A stretch of DNA of 39,553 nt from Mycobacterium gordonae (GCF_001417955.2 NZ_LKTM01000345.1:1-39553), one strand, 5' to 3'. Counted from the first letter of the stretch, positions 1 to 9,813 are shown. Numbers and translations are program-made. The notes: a model not told the origin generated them from the sequence alone.

Positions 1-704
1 CCGCCTGCCCCACCGTTTCCGCCCGCACCGCCGGCTTGCCCGGCTGCGCCGGGCGCACCGGCTCCGCCCACCCCGCCGGTGCCGGCGAAACCGGTCGTCG
101 TTCCCCCGTTGCCGCCGCGCCCACCGTCGCCGCCACGCCCACCGGGGGCGACGGCATTACCGCCCGCACCGCCGGCGCCGCCGTTGCCGTTGGCGCCGGC
201 ATTTCCGCCGGCGCCACCCTGCTGGCCTGGCGCGCCCGACCCGCCGTTGCCGCCGTTGCCGGACAACCAGCCGCCGTCCCCGCCGTTCTGACCAGTTCCC
301 GGCGCGCCGTCGGCGCCATTGCCCACCATCGGTCGGTCGGTGATCAGCTCGCTGGGCGCATTGACGAGCCCCATCAGGCCCGTCGCCAGCGGGCTGTCCA
401 GGAGCGGCTGCAGCAGCCCGGCGTTACTGAACTCGATGCGCTCATATGCCGCCGCGCCCCGCGCAAATGCCTGAACGAACTCGTCGTTGGCCGCCGCGGC
501 CTGCGCGCTGGCCAGTTGATATTCATGGCCGAAACCGCCGAACAACCGCGCGATGGCCGCCGAGACCTCGTCGGCGGCCGCCGCCGCGATGCCCGTCGTC
601 GGCGAGGCCGCGGCCGCGGTGGCGGCCCGGATCGCTTCGCCGATGTCGAACAGGTTCGTTGACGCCGCCGCCAGGGCCGCCGGTGTTGCAATGACGTAAG
701 ACAT
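1..704 (-). CDS. PE_PGRS family protein, 5' part (runs off left edge)
   Basis: This frame opens with ATG at 704-702 and stays open to the window edge, giving about 234 codons with no stop, so the 3' end lies outside. A GAGG ribosome-binding sequence lies just upstream. Residues 1-95 form a PE domain: it starts MSYVIATPAALAAAS and carries the type VII secretion motif YxxxE as YERIE at residues 87-91. A linker containing GLMGLVNAPSELITDRP follows. From about residue 135 the protein becomes glycine/asparagine/alanine repeats of the GGxGGN kind, typical of the PGRS domain. PE_PGRS proteins are exported by ESX systems (mainly ESX-5) to the cell surface; no specific role can be read here. The gene lies 81 bases downstream of the PPE-MPTR stop on the same strand, and PE/PPE adjacency is common. 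The proline-rich frames on the opposite strand are shadows of this repeat. Confidence 0.93.
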   Translation of the reverse strand, partial: MSYVIATPAALAAASTNLFDIGEAIRAATAAAASPTTGIAAAAADEVSAAIARLFGGFGHEYQLASAQAAAANDEFVQAFARGAAAYERIEFSNAGLLQPLLDSPLATGLMGLVNAPSELITDRPMVGNGADGAPGTGQNGGDGGWLSGNGGNGGSGAPGQQGGAGGNAGANGNGGAGGAGGNAVAPGGRGGDGGRGGNGGTTTGFAGTGGVGGAGAPGAAGQAGGAGGNGGAG

Positions 705-785
705 CGGTACCTCTGAATCAGGCTTCGGTGGACGCGGGAAAGTGTGCTGTGCGGCTGGTCGGACGGGGGATCATCGACGCCTCGT

Positions 786-3700
786 CTAGAACAGCGTGAG
801 CGGGCCGGCGAAGCTGATCGGAATCCGGTCGATCGTGATCGACGGCAGATCGAACGCCGGCAAAGCGCCGGACAGCCCCTGTCCCAACGGAATTCGCGGG
901 ATGGTCAGACCCGGGAAGGTCAGCGACGGGATGGTGACCGATAGCGGCAGGCCGAGTTCGATCGGGTCCACCGGGATCGAGAATCCGGGGATTCCCCCTG
1001 GCGGGGTCGAGACCGTGAACCACGGGATTTCCCATGCAGGCGTCGTGCTGGTGCTGGATCCACCGAGATTGATCTGCGGGACCACGCCTCCACTGAAATA
1101 GATCGCGCCGGTGGTGGTCGCGATGCCGGTCTTGATCTCATCGAAATGCAGGAACGCGTCGGCCGTCAGTCGGGGGATGCTGATGGGCTGCACCGAGACT
1201 GGGCCCGCGGTCGCGCTCGGGTCGAGTCCCAGGTGAATGGGCGGTGTGGAGAAGGACGGAATGGTGATCGGACCGATGCCGCCGCCGAGGTCGAAGCCCA
1301 GCGGGATCGACGGAATGTGGAACGAGGGGAGTACGGCGGGGCCGATGCCTCCGTTGGCGGTGACGTAGAGCAGTTTGTATGGCGGCAGCAGGTTGTCCGG
1401 GGTGGCCAGTTTGACGATGGCGTCCAAGCTGGCCTGGATGGCGGGGATGGTTCGGGCGGGAATGGTGAAGCCTTTGGGCCCGGCGGCGAGATCGAGGTCC
1501 ACCACGTTGTTGGCCGGGAAGGTCAGCCCGTTCGGGAAGATCGTGGCGCCGTCGACACCGCCCGGCAATCGGAACCCCAGCGGGATCTTGTCGATCATGA
1601 CGGCCGGCGTGTTGAAGCCGTAGGTCCCGCCGCTGAAGACTATCGAATACGGATCCTGGGTCGCGCTGCCGAGGACCAGGGGGTTGACGAAGAGCAGGTC
1701 GGTCAGCGGTTGCGAACCGATCGATATGTATGCGCCGGTAGGGGCGGGGATCGGGTCCCAGGGCGCATTGCCGCTGGTCCATATGACGAATGGCGATATC
1801 TTCGTCACCGCAGTCTTGAACGCGTCGAAATGGACGGTCGCCAACGGGTCGTTGAAGATCGCGGGAATCGTTTGGGACGGGATGCCGATCGGGCCCAGGC
1901 CGATGTCGCCGGTGATGTCGATCGGGATGTTCGGAAGCTCGATCGGCGGAATGGTGAATGCCCCATGACTCAGGCCGAAATTGAGGCCCAGTGGAATGGT
2001 GGGAATTGGGAGGTCCGGGATCTTTACCGGGCCCATGCCGCCGGAGAACTGGAAATCGACCAGGTTGAGTGACGGAGGAATACCGTCGATCGGATTGAGC
2101 AGGGTGGCGTCGAGGTGCAGGTGCAGCGGAATGGGGTCGATCGTGTAGCCATCGGGGAAGATCGTGAACGGCTGCAGGCCGCCGGTCAGCGTGTAGGTGA
2201 CCGGAATCGGGTTCTGCGGGATGGACAGTCCGCCGGGGAACAGGGTGAAGGCGGGAATGCCGCCGTGGGTGTCGATGGTCAGCGGAATCGGGGAGGTCGC
2301 GATTCGCGGAATATTGATCGCTGGAAGGTTCAGCGTGACGGCCCCGGTCCGGGCATCGGTGGCGCCGGTCTGGACGAGGATGCCGGCGGTGGGTCCCAGG
2401 GTGTTCAGTTGCTGGCTGATCGCGAATTGCCCGAACGACCACGGGGGAAGGTTGTCGGGCTTGTATTGAGCGTTGAAGCCGATCGCCGGAAGCTGCAGCG
2501 TCGACCCGGTGCTGGCGGGGATGTTGAGCGGAATCACGATCTGCTGCGCCGGCATGTTGAGGCCCTCGAAGAGGGTGATGGCGGGTAGCGCGACGCCTTG
2601 GTGGATTTCCACCGGTATTGCGGGCACGTCGATCTGCGGCACGGTGAAGGAATTGATGTAAATGGTCTCGTTGATGTTGATCGGCAGCCCTGGAACGTGA
2701 ATAGGGTCGATGTGGACGGGACCGAGGTTCTGGTTGATGTCGAGCAGGGTGATCCCCAGGTTGGGGTCGGCCACATTCTGGTAGTCGCCCGTGAAGAGTG
2801 CGCCGATGCTGTGGTCGCCGGAGATCAATATCCCGTCGTTGAAGTCACCCGAATTGGCCAACCCGATGTTGCCGTCTCCGCTGTTGAACAGGCCGGAGTT
2901 GACATTGCCGGGGTTGAACGCGCCGAGGTTGGCGTTACCCGCGTTGAAGAAGCCGAGGTTGCGCTCGCCCGCATTGCCCAGTCCGCTGCTGAAGTTGCCG
3001 GCGTTGAAGAGGCCGGTGCTGCCCAAGCCGGAGTTGCCGATACCGATGTTGTTGCTGCCCGAGTTGAAGAATCCGACGTTGTTGGTGCCGGAGTTGAACA
3101 GGCCGATGTTGCCCGTCCCGGAGTTCCAACCGCCGAAACCGTTCTGGTTGTCGCCGACCAGGCCGATGCCGACGTTGCCGGTGCCGGTATTGCCGAAACC
3201 GATGTTGCCCGACCCGGCGTTGCCGAACCCGAAGTTGCCCGACCCGGCGTTGCCGAAGCCGACATTCTTGCCCAGCAGGGTGCCTAAAGCACCGTTGCCC
3301 CAACCGATGTTGGCATCGCCGATATTGCCGCCACCCAGGTTGTAGCTGCCGATGTTGCCGTTGCCGAGGTTGAGGCTGCCCAGGTTGCCGCTGCCGACGT
3401 TGTACACACCGGCGTTGCCCAGTCCCGCGTTCATCAACTGCTGCTGGAGCCAGGTCGCACCGGAAGTCACCACGTCGCCCAGTTGCGGCCCGATGCTCCC
3501 CGGCAGGGCGAGGTTCGATCCGATCGGGATCGCGGGAATAAGTGTCTCAGGAATGGTGAACTGCGGTATTTCCGTCGTGAAGTTGAGCGGAATCGACTGT
3601 GTATAGCCGATGCCCGGGATGGTGGCGGCGGAGACGATGTCCAATGGAATATCGATTGGAATCGACCCGCCCAGCGAAAGCGGCGGAATGGCGATGGGGG

Positions 3701-6161
3701 ACGTCATGAAATCGAGCGGCACCGTCATTGCATCGATACCCTGATTGACGACGAAGGCGAAGACGTTTCCTTCGAGTTGTCCGCCTATCACCGGTATGCC
3801 GCGGAGCGTGAACGGTATGGAACCGATGTTGACGTTGATGCCGATTGGTTCGGTGGCGAGGGTTCCGGAGGTGCCGAACGGCGGAATGACAATGGGCTCG
3901 TGCGTGACGAACCCGTAGTTCGCTAGGCCGTTCAAGCCCAGGCCGATGGCGGGGGTGGGAATAGTGGGCAAGCCGAGGTTCAGGTTGATGTTGCCTGATC
4001 CGCCCGCACGGACCGCCTGAATGAGCGGCGCCGCCGGGATATGGATGGGACCGATGCTCCCGGTGGTGGGCACCGGGGTCGGCGACAGCACCGTGGCGTT
4101 GATTTTGAACGGGAATTGATCGATGCGGAAGCCGTCCGGAAAAACGGTGAACGGATCGGAGCCGACGGAGAAATTGGTGAGGCTGACCGAGTTCTCCGGG
4201 AATGCGAGGCCACCCGGGAACAAAGTCATGGGATTGATGCCGCCGCCCAGGCCCAGAGTGACGATGTTCTGTGCGGGAATGCTGATGTCGGGCAACGCCA
4301 GTGGGGTGGTCGCCAGATTGAGAGTCTCGGGGCCGTAGAAAAGGGCGTCGACCGCGACATTGATGTTTCTCAGAACGAGCGAAGGCAGGCCGCTGCCCAG
4401 ACTCATGCTGGCGATGTCGATGCGTGCGTTCGGACCGCTGATCGGGCCGAGCTGGAGCTGCCCGGTGAGATTGAGCGGGTCGAGAAGGTTGACCGAGGAA
4501 ATGGAGTTCTGGGCCAGGGCTACGGTGCCCGTCGCGTGCAGCGGTATCTGCGGAAGGGCGATCTCGGGAATGGTGAAGCTGCCGATGCTGACGGTCGCGT
4601 TGGTGATCGCGGCGTGCGCCTGCGGTATGGCGATGGGTGCGACGTGGACGGGTCCCACCGTGCCGTTGGCCGTGATCGTGAGGGGAATCGACGGAAGTGG
4701 GAACAGAGGCACCACGCGATCGGCGCGGACGACGGTGTCCAATGACGCCGGGATGGCGTCGATGGTAATCCTCGGCGTGCTGAAGCCGTCGATCTGGCCG
4801 GCCGTGCTGATCGTCAGCGGAATGGCATGCTCGGGCAGGGAGAATCCGGGGATGGTGAAGGCCCCGGTGCCGGCCTTGATGCCGACATCGAAGTGCAGCG
4901 GGGCATCGGGGATGCTCAAACCGCCCGGGAACAGGGTGAGCGCAGGGGTCGTGTAGCTCAGTTGCGCGGCAATGGGATTGACGTTGGGGTTGATGAAGAC
5001 GCCCTGGCTCAGGAAGAGGGGCCCCGCCCACAGCCCGGACGTTTGTATGCCGCCCGGCACCAGGTTGAATCCGGGAATTGTGATGATCTGGCTGGGGAAC
5101 TCGATGGCCGGCACCAGGGTGATGGGCGACACCGTCAGGGGGCCGATGTCGATGGGAATGCTGAAGTCCACCAACGGGATTGCCGGGACGTGGATGGGTG
5201 GAACGGTCAGCGGTCCCAGCAGGAAGGTCTGGTGGAAGTTCAGCGGGATGGTCGGAAGGATCTGGATCGGTTCGATGGTGATCGGGCCGACGGCTCCGGC
5301 GACATTCAGTTCGAGGGGAAGAGTGATCGGGAAGATGTCGAAGCTGGGGCCGGTGGCGCCCAGGAATCCGGTGAGGAGATTGCCCGGATTCAGCAAGCTG
5401 AGCAGACCGAGGTCAGCCGCAGCCGCTCCCGCGGCGCCGGAGGCGAGAGTCCGTGCGATACCCGCGCTGACGAATCCCGTGCCCGGCTGACCAAGAATCG
5501 CGGGGACGCCGCCCGGCGCGGGCCCCGTACTCGTAACCGGGGTACCGGTGCTGGCCGTGCTGCCGAGGCCGCCGGCGATTCCCTGCGCCGCGGCGGCTAT
5601 TGAGTCGGCAACGGTCGACAGCCCGCCGACCCCGCCGAGCAACTGGGCCGGTCGGGTGAAGGGCCGCAACCCCGCCACCAGCGCCGAAGCATTCAGATGG
5701 TAGCCGGCCATGGCCGCCACGTCCTGGGCCCACATCGATTCATAGGCGAACTCGGTGGCCGCGATGGCCGGGGCGTTCTGGCCGAAGATATTGGACAGGG
5801 CCAATGAGACGAACTGCGACCGGTTGGCGGCGATGACCCCCGGGTGCACCGCGGCGGCCACGACCGACTCGAAGGCGGCCGCGACCGCCCTGGCCTGCAC
5901 GGCCGACGACTCGGCGGAAGCCGCCGCGGCACTCAGCCAACCCGCATACGGTGCCGCCGCGGCCGCCATCGCCGCGGCTGAGGCGCCCTGCCACGAGCCG
6001 GACACCAGCCCGGAGGTCACCGAGGAGAACGAAGCCGCGGCGGTCGCCAACTCAGCGGACAAACCCTCCCAGGCGGACGCGGTGGCCAGCAAAGGTTCTG
6101 GTCCCGCGCCGCCGAGCAGCAGTGCCGAGTTCACCTCCGGCGGAAGAGCGAAAAAGCTCAC
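786..6161 (-). CDS. PPE family protein, PPE-MPTR subfamily, 1791 aa
   Basis: GTG start at 6161; the first residues, MSFFALPPEVNSALL, have the Pro-Pro-Glu at 7-9. The PPE domain covers about residues 1-180 and has the W-x-G turn (W57-Q-G59) that in this family packs against the PE partner or the EspG chaperone. An Ala/Gly linker follows. Most of the rest is a degenerate repeat of about 20-30 residues, rich in Ile and Pro (such as ITIPxIxIPxIPL). At about 905-1130 an island of NxGxGN pentapeptides (major polymorphic tandem repeats, MPTR) interrupts it, and the Ile/Pro repeats then resume to the C-terminus. Export by ESX-5 to the outer envelope is inferred from the family. The gene is well above typical PPE size but in the range of the large MPTR members. 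It lies 293 bases beyond the mmpL stop, with its own candidate promoter at 6221-6226. Repeat number could be affected by assembly error. Confidence 0.95.
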   Translation of the reverse strand: MSFFALPPEVNSALLLGGAGPEPLLATASAWEGLSAELATAAASFSSVTSGLVSGSWQGASAAAMAAAAAPYAGWLSAAAASAESSAVQARAVAAAFESVVAAAVHPGVIAANRSQFVSLALSNIFGQNAPAIAATEFAYESMWAQDVAAMAGYHLNASALVAGLRPFTRPAQLLGGVGGLSTVADSIAAAAQGIAGGLGSTASTGTPVTSTGPAPGGVPAILGQPGTGFVSAGIARTLASGAAGAAAADLGLLSLLNPGNLLTGFLGATGPSFDIFPITLPLELNVAGAVGPITIEPIQILPTIPLNFHQTFLLGPLTVPPIHVPAIPLVDFSIPIDIGPLTVSPITLVPAIEFPSQIITIPGFNLVPGGIQTSGLWAGPLFLSQGVFINPNVNPIAAQLSYTTPALTLFPGGLSIPDAPLHFDVGIKAGTGAFTIPGFSLPEHAIPLTISTAGQIDGFSTPRITIDAIPASLDTVVRADRVVPLFPLPSIPLTITANGTVGPVHVAPIAIPQAHAAITNATVSIGSFTIPEIALPQIPLHATGTVALAQNSISSVNLLDPLNLTGQLQLGPISGPNARIDIASMSLGSGLPSLVLRNINVAVDALFYGPETLNLATTPLALPDISIPAQNIVTLGLGGGINPMTLFPGGLAFPENSVSLTNFSVGSDPFTVFPDGFRIDQFPFKINATVLSPTPVPTTGSIGPIHIPAAPLIQAVRAGGSGNINLNLGLPTIPTPAIGLGLNGLANYGFVTHEPIVIPPFGTSGTLATEPIGINVNIGSIPFTLRGIPVIGGQLEGNVFAFVVNQGIDAMTVPLDFMTSPIAIPPLSLGGSIPIDIPLDIVSAATIPGIGYTQSIPLNFTTEIPQFTIPETLIPAIPIGSNLALPGSIGPQLGDVVTSGATWLQQQLMNAGLGNAGVYNVGSGNLGSLNLGNGNIGSYNLGGGNIGDANIGWGNGALGTLLGKNVGFGNAGSGNFGFGNAGSGNIGFGNTGTGNVGIGLVGDNQNGFGGWNSGTGNIGLFNSGTNNVGFFNSGSNNIGIGNSGLGSTGLFNAGNFSSGLGNAGERNLGFFNAGNANLGAFNPGNVNSGLFNSGDGNIGLANSGDFNDGILISGDHSIGALFTGDYQNVADPNLGITLLDINQNLGPVHIDPIHVPGLPININETIYINSFTVPQIDVPAIPVEIHQGVALPAITLFEGLNMPAQQIVIPLNIPASTGSTLQLPAIGFNAQYKPDNLPPWSFGQFAISQQLNTLGPTAGILVQTGATDARTGAVTLNLPAINIPRIATSPIPLTIDTHGGIPAFTLFPGGLSIPQNPIPVTYTLTGGLQPFTIFPDGYTIDPIPLHLHLDATLLNPIDGIPPSLNLVDFQFSGGMGPVKIPDLPIPTIPLGLNFGLSHGAFTIPPIELPNIPIDITGDIGLGPIGIPSQTIPAIFNDPLATVHFDAFKTAVTKISPFVIWTSGNAPWDPIPAPTGAYISIGSQPLTDLLFVNPLVLGSATQDPYSIVFSGGTYGFNTPAVMIDKIPLGFRLPGGVDGATIFPNGLTFPANNVVDLDLAAGPKGFTIPARTIPAIQASLDAIVKLATPDNLLPPYKLLYVTANGGIGPAVLPSFHIPSIPLGFDLGGGIGPITIPSFSTPPIHLGLDPSATAGPVSVQPISIPRLTADAFLHFDEIKTGIATTTGAIYFSGGVVPQINLGGSSTSTTPAWEIPWFTVSTPPGGIPGFSIPVDPIELGLPLSVTIPSLTFPGLTIPRIPLGQGLSGALPAFDLPSITIDRIPISFAGPLTLF

Positions 6162-6220
6162 CTGTCCACCCCAAATCCGAATCGCAACTAAATCAGCAAG
6201 TCACCAAGTTTGGAGGCGAG

Positions 6221-6226
6221 CTTATA
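6221..6226 (-). promoter_or_regulatory. candidate -10 element for the PPE-MPTR gene
   Basis: On the minus strand this reads TATAAG, close to the mycobacterial SigA -10 consensus TANNNT/TATAAT, in a GC-rich background. It would give a leader of about 50 bases before the GTG at 6161. No convincing -35 hexamer is seen at the usual spacing, which is common in mycobacteria. Prediction only. Confidence 0.35.
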
Positions 6227-6297
6227 TCGGAGGGGGGCAACGTTATTGGCGATTGAGAAAAGCCTCCGGCGCGAAGTCCAAAACGCCGATAAACGTT

Positions 6298-6340
6298 GTG
6301 CAATCTGCCTAAACCGACTGTGCACATTGCCTAGTCGGTT
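6298..6340. promoter_or_regulatory. compound inverted/direct repeat upstream of the PPE gene
   Basis: Two overlapping patterns are visible. A perfect 8-base inverted repeat, AACCGACT (6312-6319) and AGTCGGTT (6333-6340), is separated by 13 bases. A direct repeat GTGCA-N3-TGCCTA occurs at 6298 and again at 6320, 22 bases apart, about two helical turns. The element lies in the 293-base gap between the mmpL stop and the PPE start, upstream of the candidate -10. The geometry suits a repressor/activator operator better than a terminator, as no T-run follows. The protein that would bind it is unknown. Confidence 0.4.
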
Positions 6341-6454
6341 GTGTGACCAGTCAGTCCGCTTTGATTTATGCCGTACACCCGGGGGTAGTGCGGCGTTCAT
6401 GAGCAAGCAGCATGTACCCGCACTGACCGCGAATGGAAATCAGTCTGACCCAAT

Positions 6455-9361
6455 TCAGCGAGCAGTTGCTTTCGCCGGAATGAATACATTGTCGGAACCG
6501 CGCGGGTGCACCACTTGCGGCCACCAGAACCATCGTCCCAGCAAAGTCGCGATCGACGGCATCAGCAGCGTGCGCACGATCAACGTGTCGAGCAACAGGC
6601 CGATACACACTGTCGATCCGAACTGGCCGAGCACCCGCAGGTCGCTACCGAGCATCGACGCCATGGTGAAGGCGAACACCAGACCTGCGGCGGTCACCAC
6701 CCCGCCGGTGCCTGCCATGGACCGGATGATGCCGGTCTTGAGGCCGGCATGAATTTCTTCTTTGAATCGGGAGACCAGCAGCAGGTTGTAGTCCGAGCCG
6801 ACCGCCAGCAGGATGATCACCGACAGCGCCATCACGATCCAGTGGATCTTGATGCCGAACAGGTCCTGCCAGATCAGCACCGACAGCCCGAAGGACGCGG
6901 CGATGGAACTGGCCGCCGTGCCGACGATCACCAGCGCGGCAACCACGCTGCGGGTGAGCAGCAGCATGATCATGAAAATCAGCGTCAGCGCCGACACCAC
7001 CGCGATCATCAGGTCGTACTTGGCGCCGTCGTGCATGTCTTTGAAGGTCGCGGCAGTGCCGCCCAGATAGACCTTCGCGTCCGACAGCGAGGATTGCTTC
7101 AGTCCCTCCTGAGCCGCGGTGCGCTCGGAATCGACCCGCGAAATCCCTTCCGGCGTCATGGGATCGCCCTGGTGGGTGATGAAGAATCGCGCCGACTTGC
7201 CGTCTGGAGACAGGAACATCCGCAGGCCGGTCTGGAAGTCGGGGTTGTCGAAGGCTTCGGGTGGCAGGTAGAAGAAGTCGTCGTTCTTGGAGGCGTCGAA
7301 ACTCTGGCCCATGACGACGGCGGTGTCACTGAGCGCCTTCATCTGATCCAGCATCGCCGAGAACGTCGCCTGCATGGTCAGCGTCAGGGCTTTGGTCGTC
7401 TTCATCGTGGTGATCATCGGCGGGATCAGCACCAGCATCGAGTGCGTGGCGTCCGCCGTGCGCTGGATGTCTTTGGTCAGGAGGTCGAACTGTCCGGCCA
7501 ATTGGTCGAATCCGTCGAGCGACTCGAACAGGGAACGCAGCGACCAGCAGATGGGGATGTCGAAGCAGTGCTTCTCCCAGTAGAAGTAGCTGCGGATCGG
7601 ACGCCAGAAATCATCGAAGTCGGCGATGTGGTCCCGCAGCCGGTTGGTGATCTCGGCGGTCTCGGCGGTGGTTCGGGCGCTGTCGTCGGCGGCGTTGGAC
7701 AGTTCCGTCGTCACCTTGTACATGCGCTCCATGGTCTCGATCATGAACTGCATCTCGTCGGCCATCTTGGTGATGTCCTTCATGCGGTCCTGCAGAAACG
7801 CCATGTTCTGCATCGTCGTCTGGCTCTGCATGCTGTTCTGAAAAGGTATGGAGCTGTGCTGGATTGGGATGCCCAACGGCCTGGTGATGTCCTGCACCAT
7901 GGCGATGCCGACGGTGCGCATCACGTTCTTGGCCACCCGGTCCAGCACCAGCATGTCGGCGGGGTTGCGCATGTCGTGGTCGGCCTCGACCATCAGCATG
8001 TCCGGGTCCATCCGGGCCTGCGAGAAGTGCCGGTCAGCGGCCTGCTGGCCGAGGTTGGACGGGGCGGAAGCCGGTAGGTAGTAGCGGTCGTTGTAGCTCG
8101 TCACGAAGCTGGGCAGGGCCACCATCCCGATCAGCACGATAGCGGTGCTGACCGCCAGAATCGGTGCGGGCCAACGCACTACCGCGGTGCCGACGCGCCG
8201 CCACATCCGTCCCTGCCGGGCGGTGCTCTTGGACTCGAACAGATGGAACTTGCTCCCGGCGAAAACCACCGCGGGGCCGAGGGTGACGCCGGCCAGCACG
8301 ACGACCAGCATGCCGATCGCCACCGGTGCGCCCATCGTGTTGAACCAGGGCAGCCGGGTGAAACTCAGGCAGTACGTCGCGCCGGCGATGGTCAGACCGG
8401 ATCCCAGCACGACGGGAGCCACCCCGCGAAAGGTGGTGTAGTAGGCGGTTTCTCGATCCTCGCCCGCGCGCAGCGCTTCCTGATAGCGCCCGATCAGGAA
8501 GATGCCGTAGTCGGTGCCGGCGGCAATCGCCAGCATGGTCAGGATGTTGGCGGCGAAGGTCGTCAGGCCGAAAACGTTGTGATACCCCAGGACCGCGACG
8601 ATTCCGCGTGAGGAGGCCAGCGCCACGAACGTCATGAACAACTGGACCAGGGTGGTGACGATCGATCGGTAGACCAGCAGCAGCATGATCGCGATCGCGC
8701 CGAGGGTGAACAGCGTGATGGTGGCCAGGCTGGCGTTGCCGATGATGTGCATGTCGTCGGACAACGCCGCCGGTCCGGTCACATACGATTTCACTCCGGG
8801 CGGTGGTGGATTGTGCTCCAACACCTTTCGGACGGCTTCGACGGAATCGTTGGCCAACGTGGTGCCCTGGTTGCCGGCCAGGTTCAGCATCACGTAGGCG
8901 CCCTTGGCGTCGGCGCTCTGCGCTCCCGCCGCGGTCAGCCGGTCACCCCAGAAGTCCTGAATGTGCTGGATGTGCTCGTGGTCCTTGCGCAGTTGGCGGA
9001 TCACGTTGTCGTAGTAGCGGTGTGCGTCGTCGCCGAGCGGTTTGTTGCTCTCCAGCACGATCATGACCGTGCTGTTGGAGTCGAACTCCTTGAAGTTGTG
9101 CCCGAGTCGCATCATCGCCACCATGGACGGCGCGTCCACCGGCGTCATCGGAGCGGAGTGCTGCTCGCTGACCTTCTCCAGGGTCGGGACGATGACGTTG
9201 ACCAGGACCGTCAGCACCACCCAGCCGATGATGATCGGCACCGCGAAAATGCGGATGGTGTGGGGGATGAGCGGGCGGTGACCGCGTTCCCGGGTGTCGT
9301 TGGGCGCAACCGTGATTGGTGCCGTGTCGTCGGTGGCGGTTCTGTGGTTGAGATCGCTCAT
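6455..9361 (-). CDS. MmpL4/MmpL5-type RND transporter
   Basis: 968 residues, ATG start at 9361, overlapping the mmpS stop by 4 bases (ATGA). MmpL proteins are inner-membrane RND pumps, driven by proton motive force, that move lipids or siderophores to the periplasm. The first membrane helix is at about 35-55 (FAVPIIIGWVVLTVLVNVIV), followed by a periplasmic porter domain, a block of five helices, a long second periplasmic region and a second block of helices. The proton-relay Asp-Tyr pairs are visible as GTDYG (D284-Y285) and GSDYN (D857-Y858). The second periplasmic region (about 490-690) is rich in Met, Gln and charged heptads and looks coiled-coil. It contains the CFDIPIC cysteine pair (C599, C605). 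That insert and the fused-operon mmpS place it with MmpL4/5 rather than MmpL3/8/10. Family members export mycobactin/carboxymycobactin or glycopeptidolipid-like lipids and can efflux drugs; the cargo here is unknown. Confidence 0.93.
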   Translation of the reverse strand: MSDLNHRTATDDTAPITVAPNDTRERGHRPLIPHTIRIFAVPIIIGWVVLTVLVNVIVPTLEKVSEQHSAPMTPVDAPSMVAMMRLGHNFKEFDSNSTVMIVLESNKPLGDDAHRYYDNVIRQLRKDHEHIQHIQDFWGDRLTAAGAQSADAKGAYVMLNLAGNQGTTLANDSVEAVRKVLEHNPPPPGVKSYVTGPAALSDDMHIIGNASLATITLFTLGAIAIMLLLVYRSIVTTLVQLFMTFVALASSRGIVAVLGYHNVFGLTTFAANILTMLAIAAGTDYGIFLIGRYQEALRAGEDRETAYYTTFRGVAPVVLGSGLTIAGATYCLSFTRLPWFNTMGAPVAIGMLVVVLAGVTLGPAVVFAGSKFHLFESKSTARQGRMWRRVGTAVVRWPAPILAVSTAIVLIGMVALPSFVTSYNDRYYLPASAPSNLGQQAADRHFSQARMDPDMLMVEADHDMRNPADMLVLDRVAKNVMRTVGIAMVQDITRPLGIPIQHSSIPFQNSMQSQTTMQNMAFLQDRMKDITKMADEMQFMIETMERMYKVTTELSNAADDSARTTAETAEITNRLRDHIADFDDFWRPIRSYFYWEKHCFDIPICWSLRSLFESLDGFDQLAGQFDLLTKDIQRTADATHSMLVLIPPMITTMKTTKALTLTMQATFSAMLDQMKALSDTAVVMGQSFDASKNDDFFYLPPEAFDNPDFQTGLRMFLSPDGKSARFFITHQGDPMTPEGISRVDSERTAAQEGLKQSSLSDAKVYLGGTAATFKDMHDGAKYDLMIAVVSALTLIFMIMLLLTRSVVAALVIVGTAASSIAASFGLSVLIWQDLFGIKIHWIVMALSVIILLAVGSDYNLLLVSRFKEEIHAGLKTGIIRSMAGTGGVVTAAGLVFAFTMASMLGSDLRVLGQFGSTVCIGLLLDTLIVRTLLMPSIATLLGRWFWWPQVVHPRGSDNVFIPAKATAR

Positions 9362-9813
9362 GCCGACTTCACCAGGCAGAAGGTCTGGGGATTGACGCCG
9401 TCGGACTGCTTTTCTTCCTTCACCACGTTGTCGACCGTGATGCGGCAGCCGATTCGGCTGCCGTCACTCTGGGCCATGATGTTGGCGCTCACCGAGGGCA
9501 GCGTCGTCGAGATGGTGAAAGTCCATGGCAGCGGTGCCGCGTTGACCTGGTGAGTGTTGGCATCTGCATCCCAGTAGTTGATGTTCGCGGTGGACCCGGA
9601 CGGACCGAAGATGTCGTACCTGACGACCTTCGGGTTGAACTGCACGATCTCGATGCCGGCACCCGCGTTGGCGTTGAGGTCTTCGGACCCGAAGATCTTG
9701 TGCAACCGCGACACGACCAGTCCGGAGACGGCCAGCACCACCACCAGCACCAGGGGTATCCACGCTTTCCTGAAGAAGCGGGTAGCGGGACCCGCGATCG
9801 CACCAGCCTTCAT
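9358..9813 (-). CDS. MmpS accessory protein of the adjacent MmpL
   Basis: 151 residues from ATG 9813. A GTG two codons upstream (9819) is also in frame, but the AAAGGG ribosome-binding sequence lies about 8 bases from the ATG and only 2 from the GTG, so ATG is preferred. One N-terminal membrane helix (about residues 15-37, WIPLVLVVVLAVSGLVV) anchors a periplasmic domain of the MmpS beta-sandwich type, with two cysteines (in IGCRI and TFCLV) that could form a disulfide. MmpS proteins work with their cognate MmpL in export. The 4-base overlap with the downstream mmpL implies translational coupling. The leader holds a candidate operator at 9916-9932. Confidence 0.93.
   Translation of the reverse strand: MKAGAIAGPATRFFRKAWIPLVLVVVLAVSGLVVSRLHKIFGSEDLNANAGAGIEIVQFNPKVVRYDIFGPSGSTANINYWDADANTHQVNAAPLPWTFTISTTLPSVSANIMAQSDGSRIGCRITVDNVVKEEKQSDGVNPQTFCLVKSA

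Noticed and set aside
1..300. proline-rich plus-strand protein
   Set aside because: It is the reverse frame of PGRS glycine codons; the minus-strand PE domain fixes the real frame.
2850..3440. CRISPR-like regular repeats
   Set aside because: The periodic 15-base pattern is the coding repeat of NxGxGN pentapeptides in the PPE-MPTR gene, without constant repeats or unique spacers.
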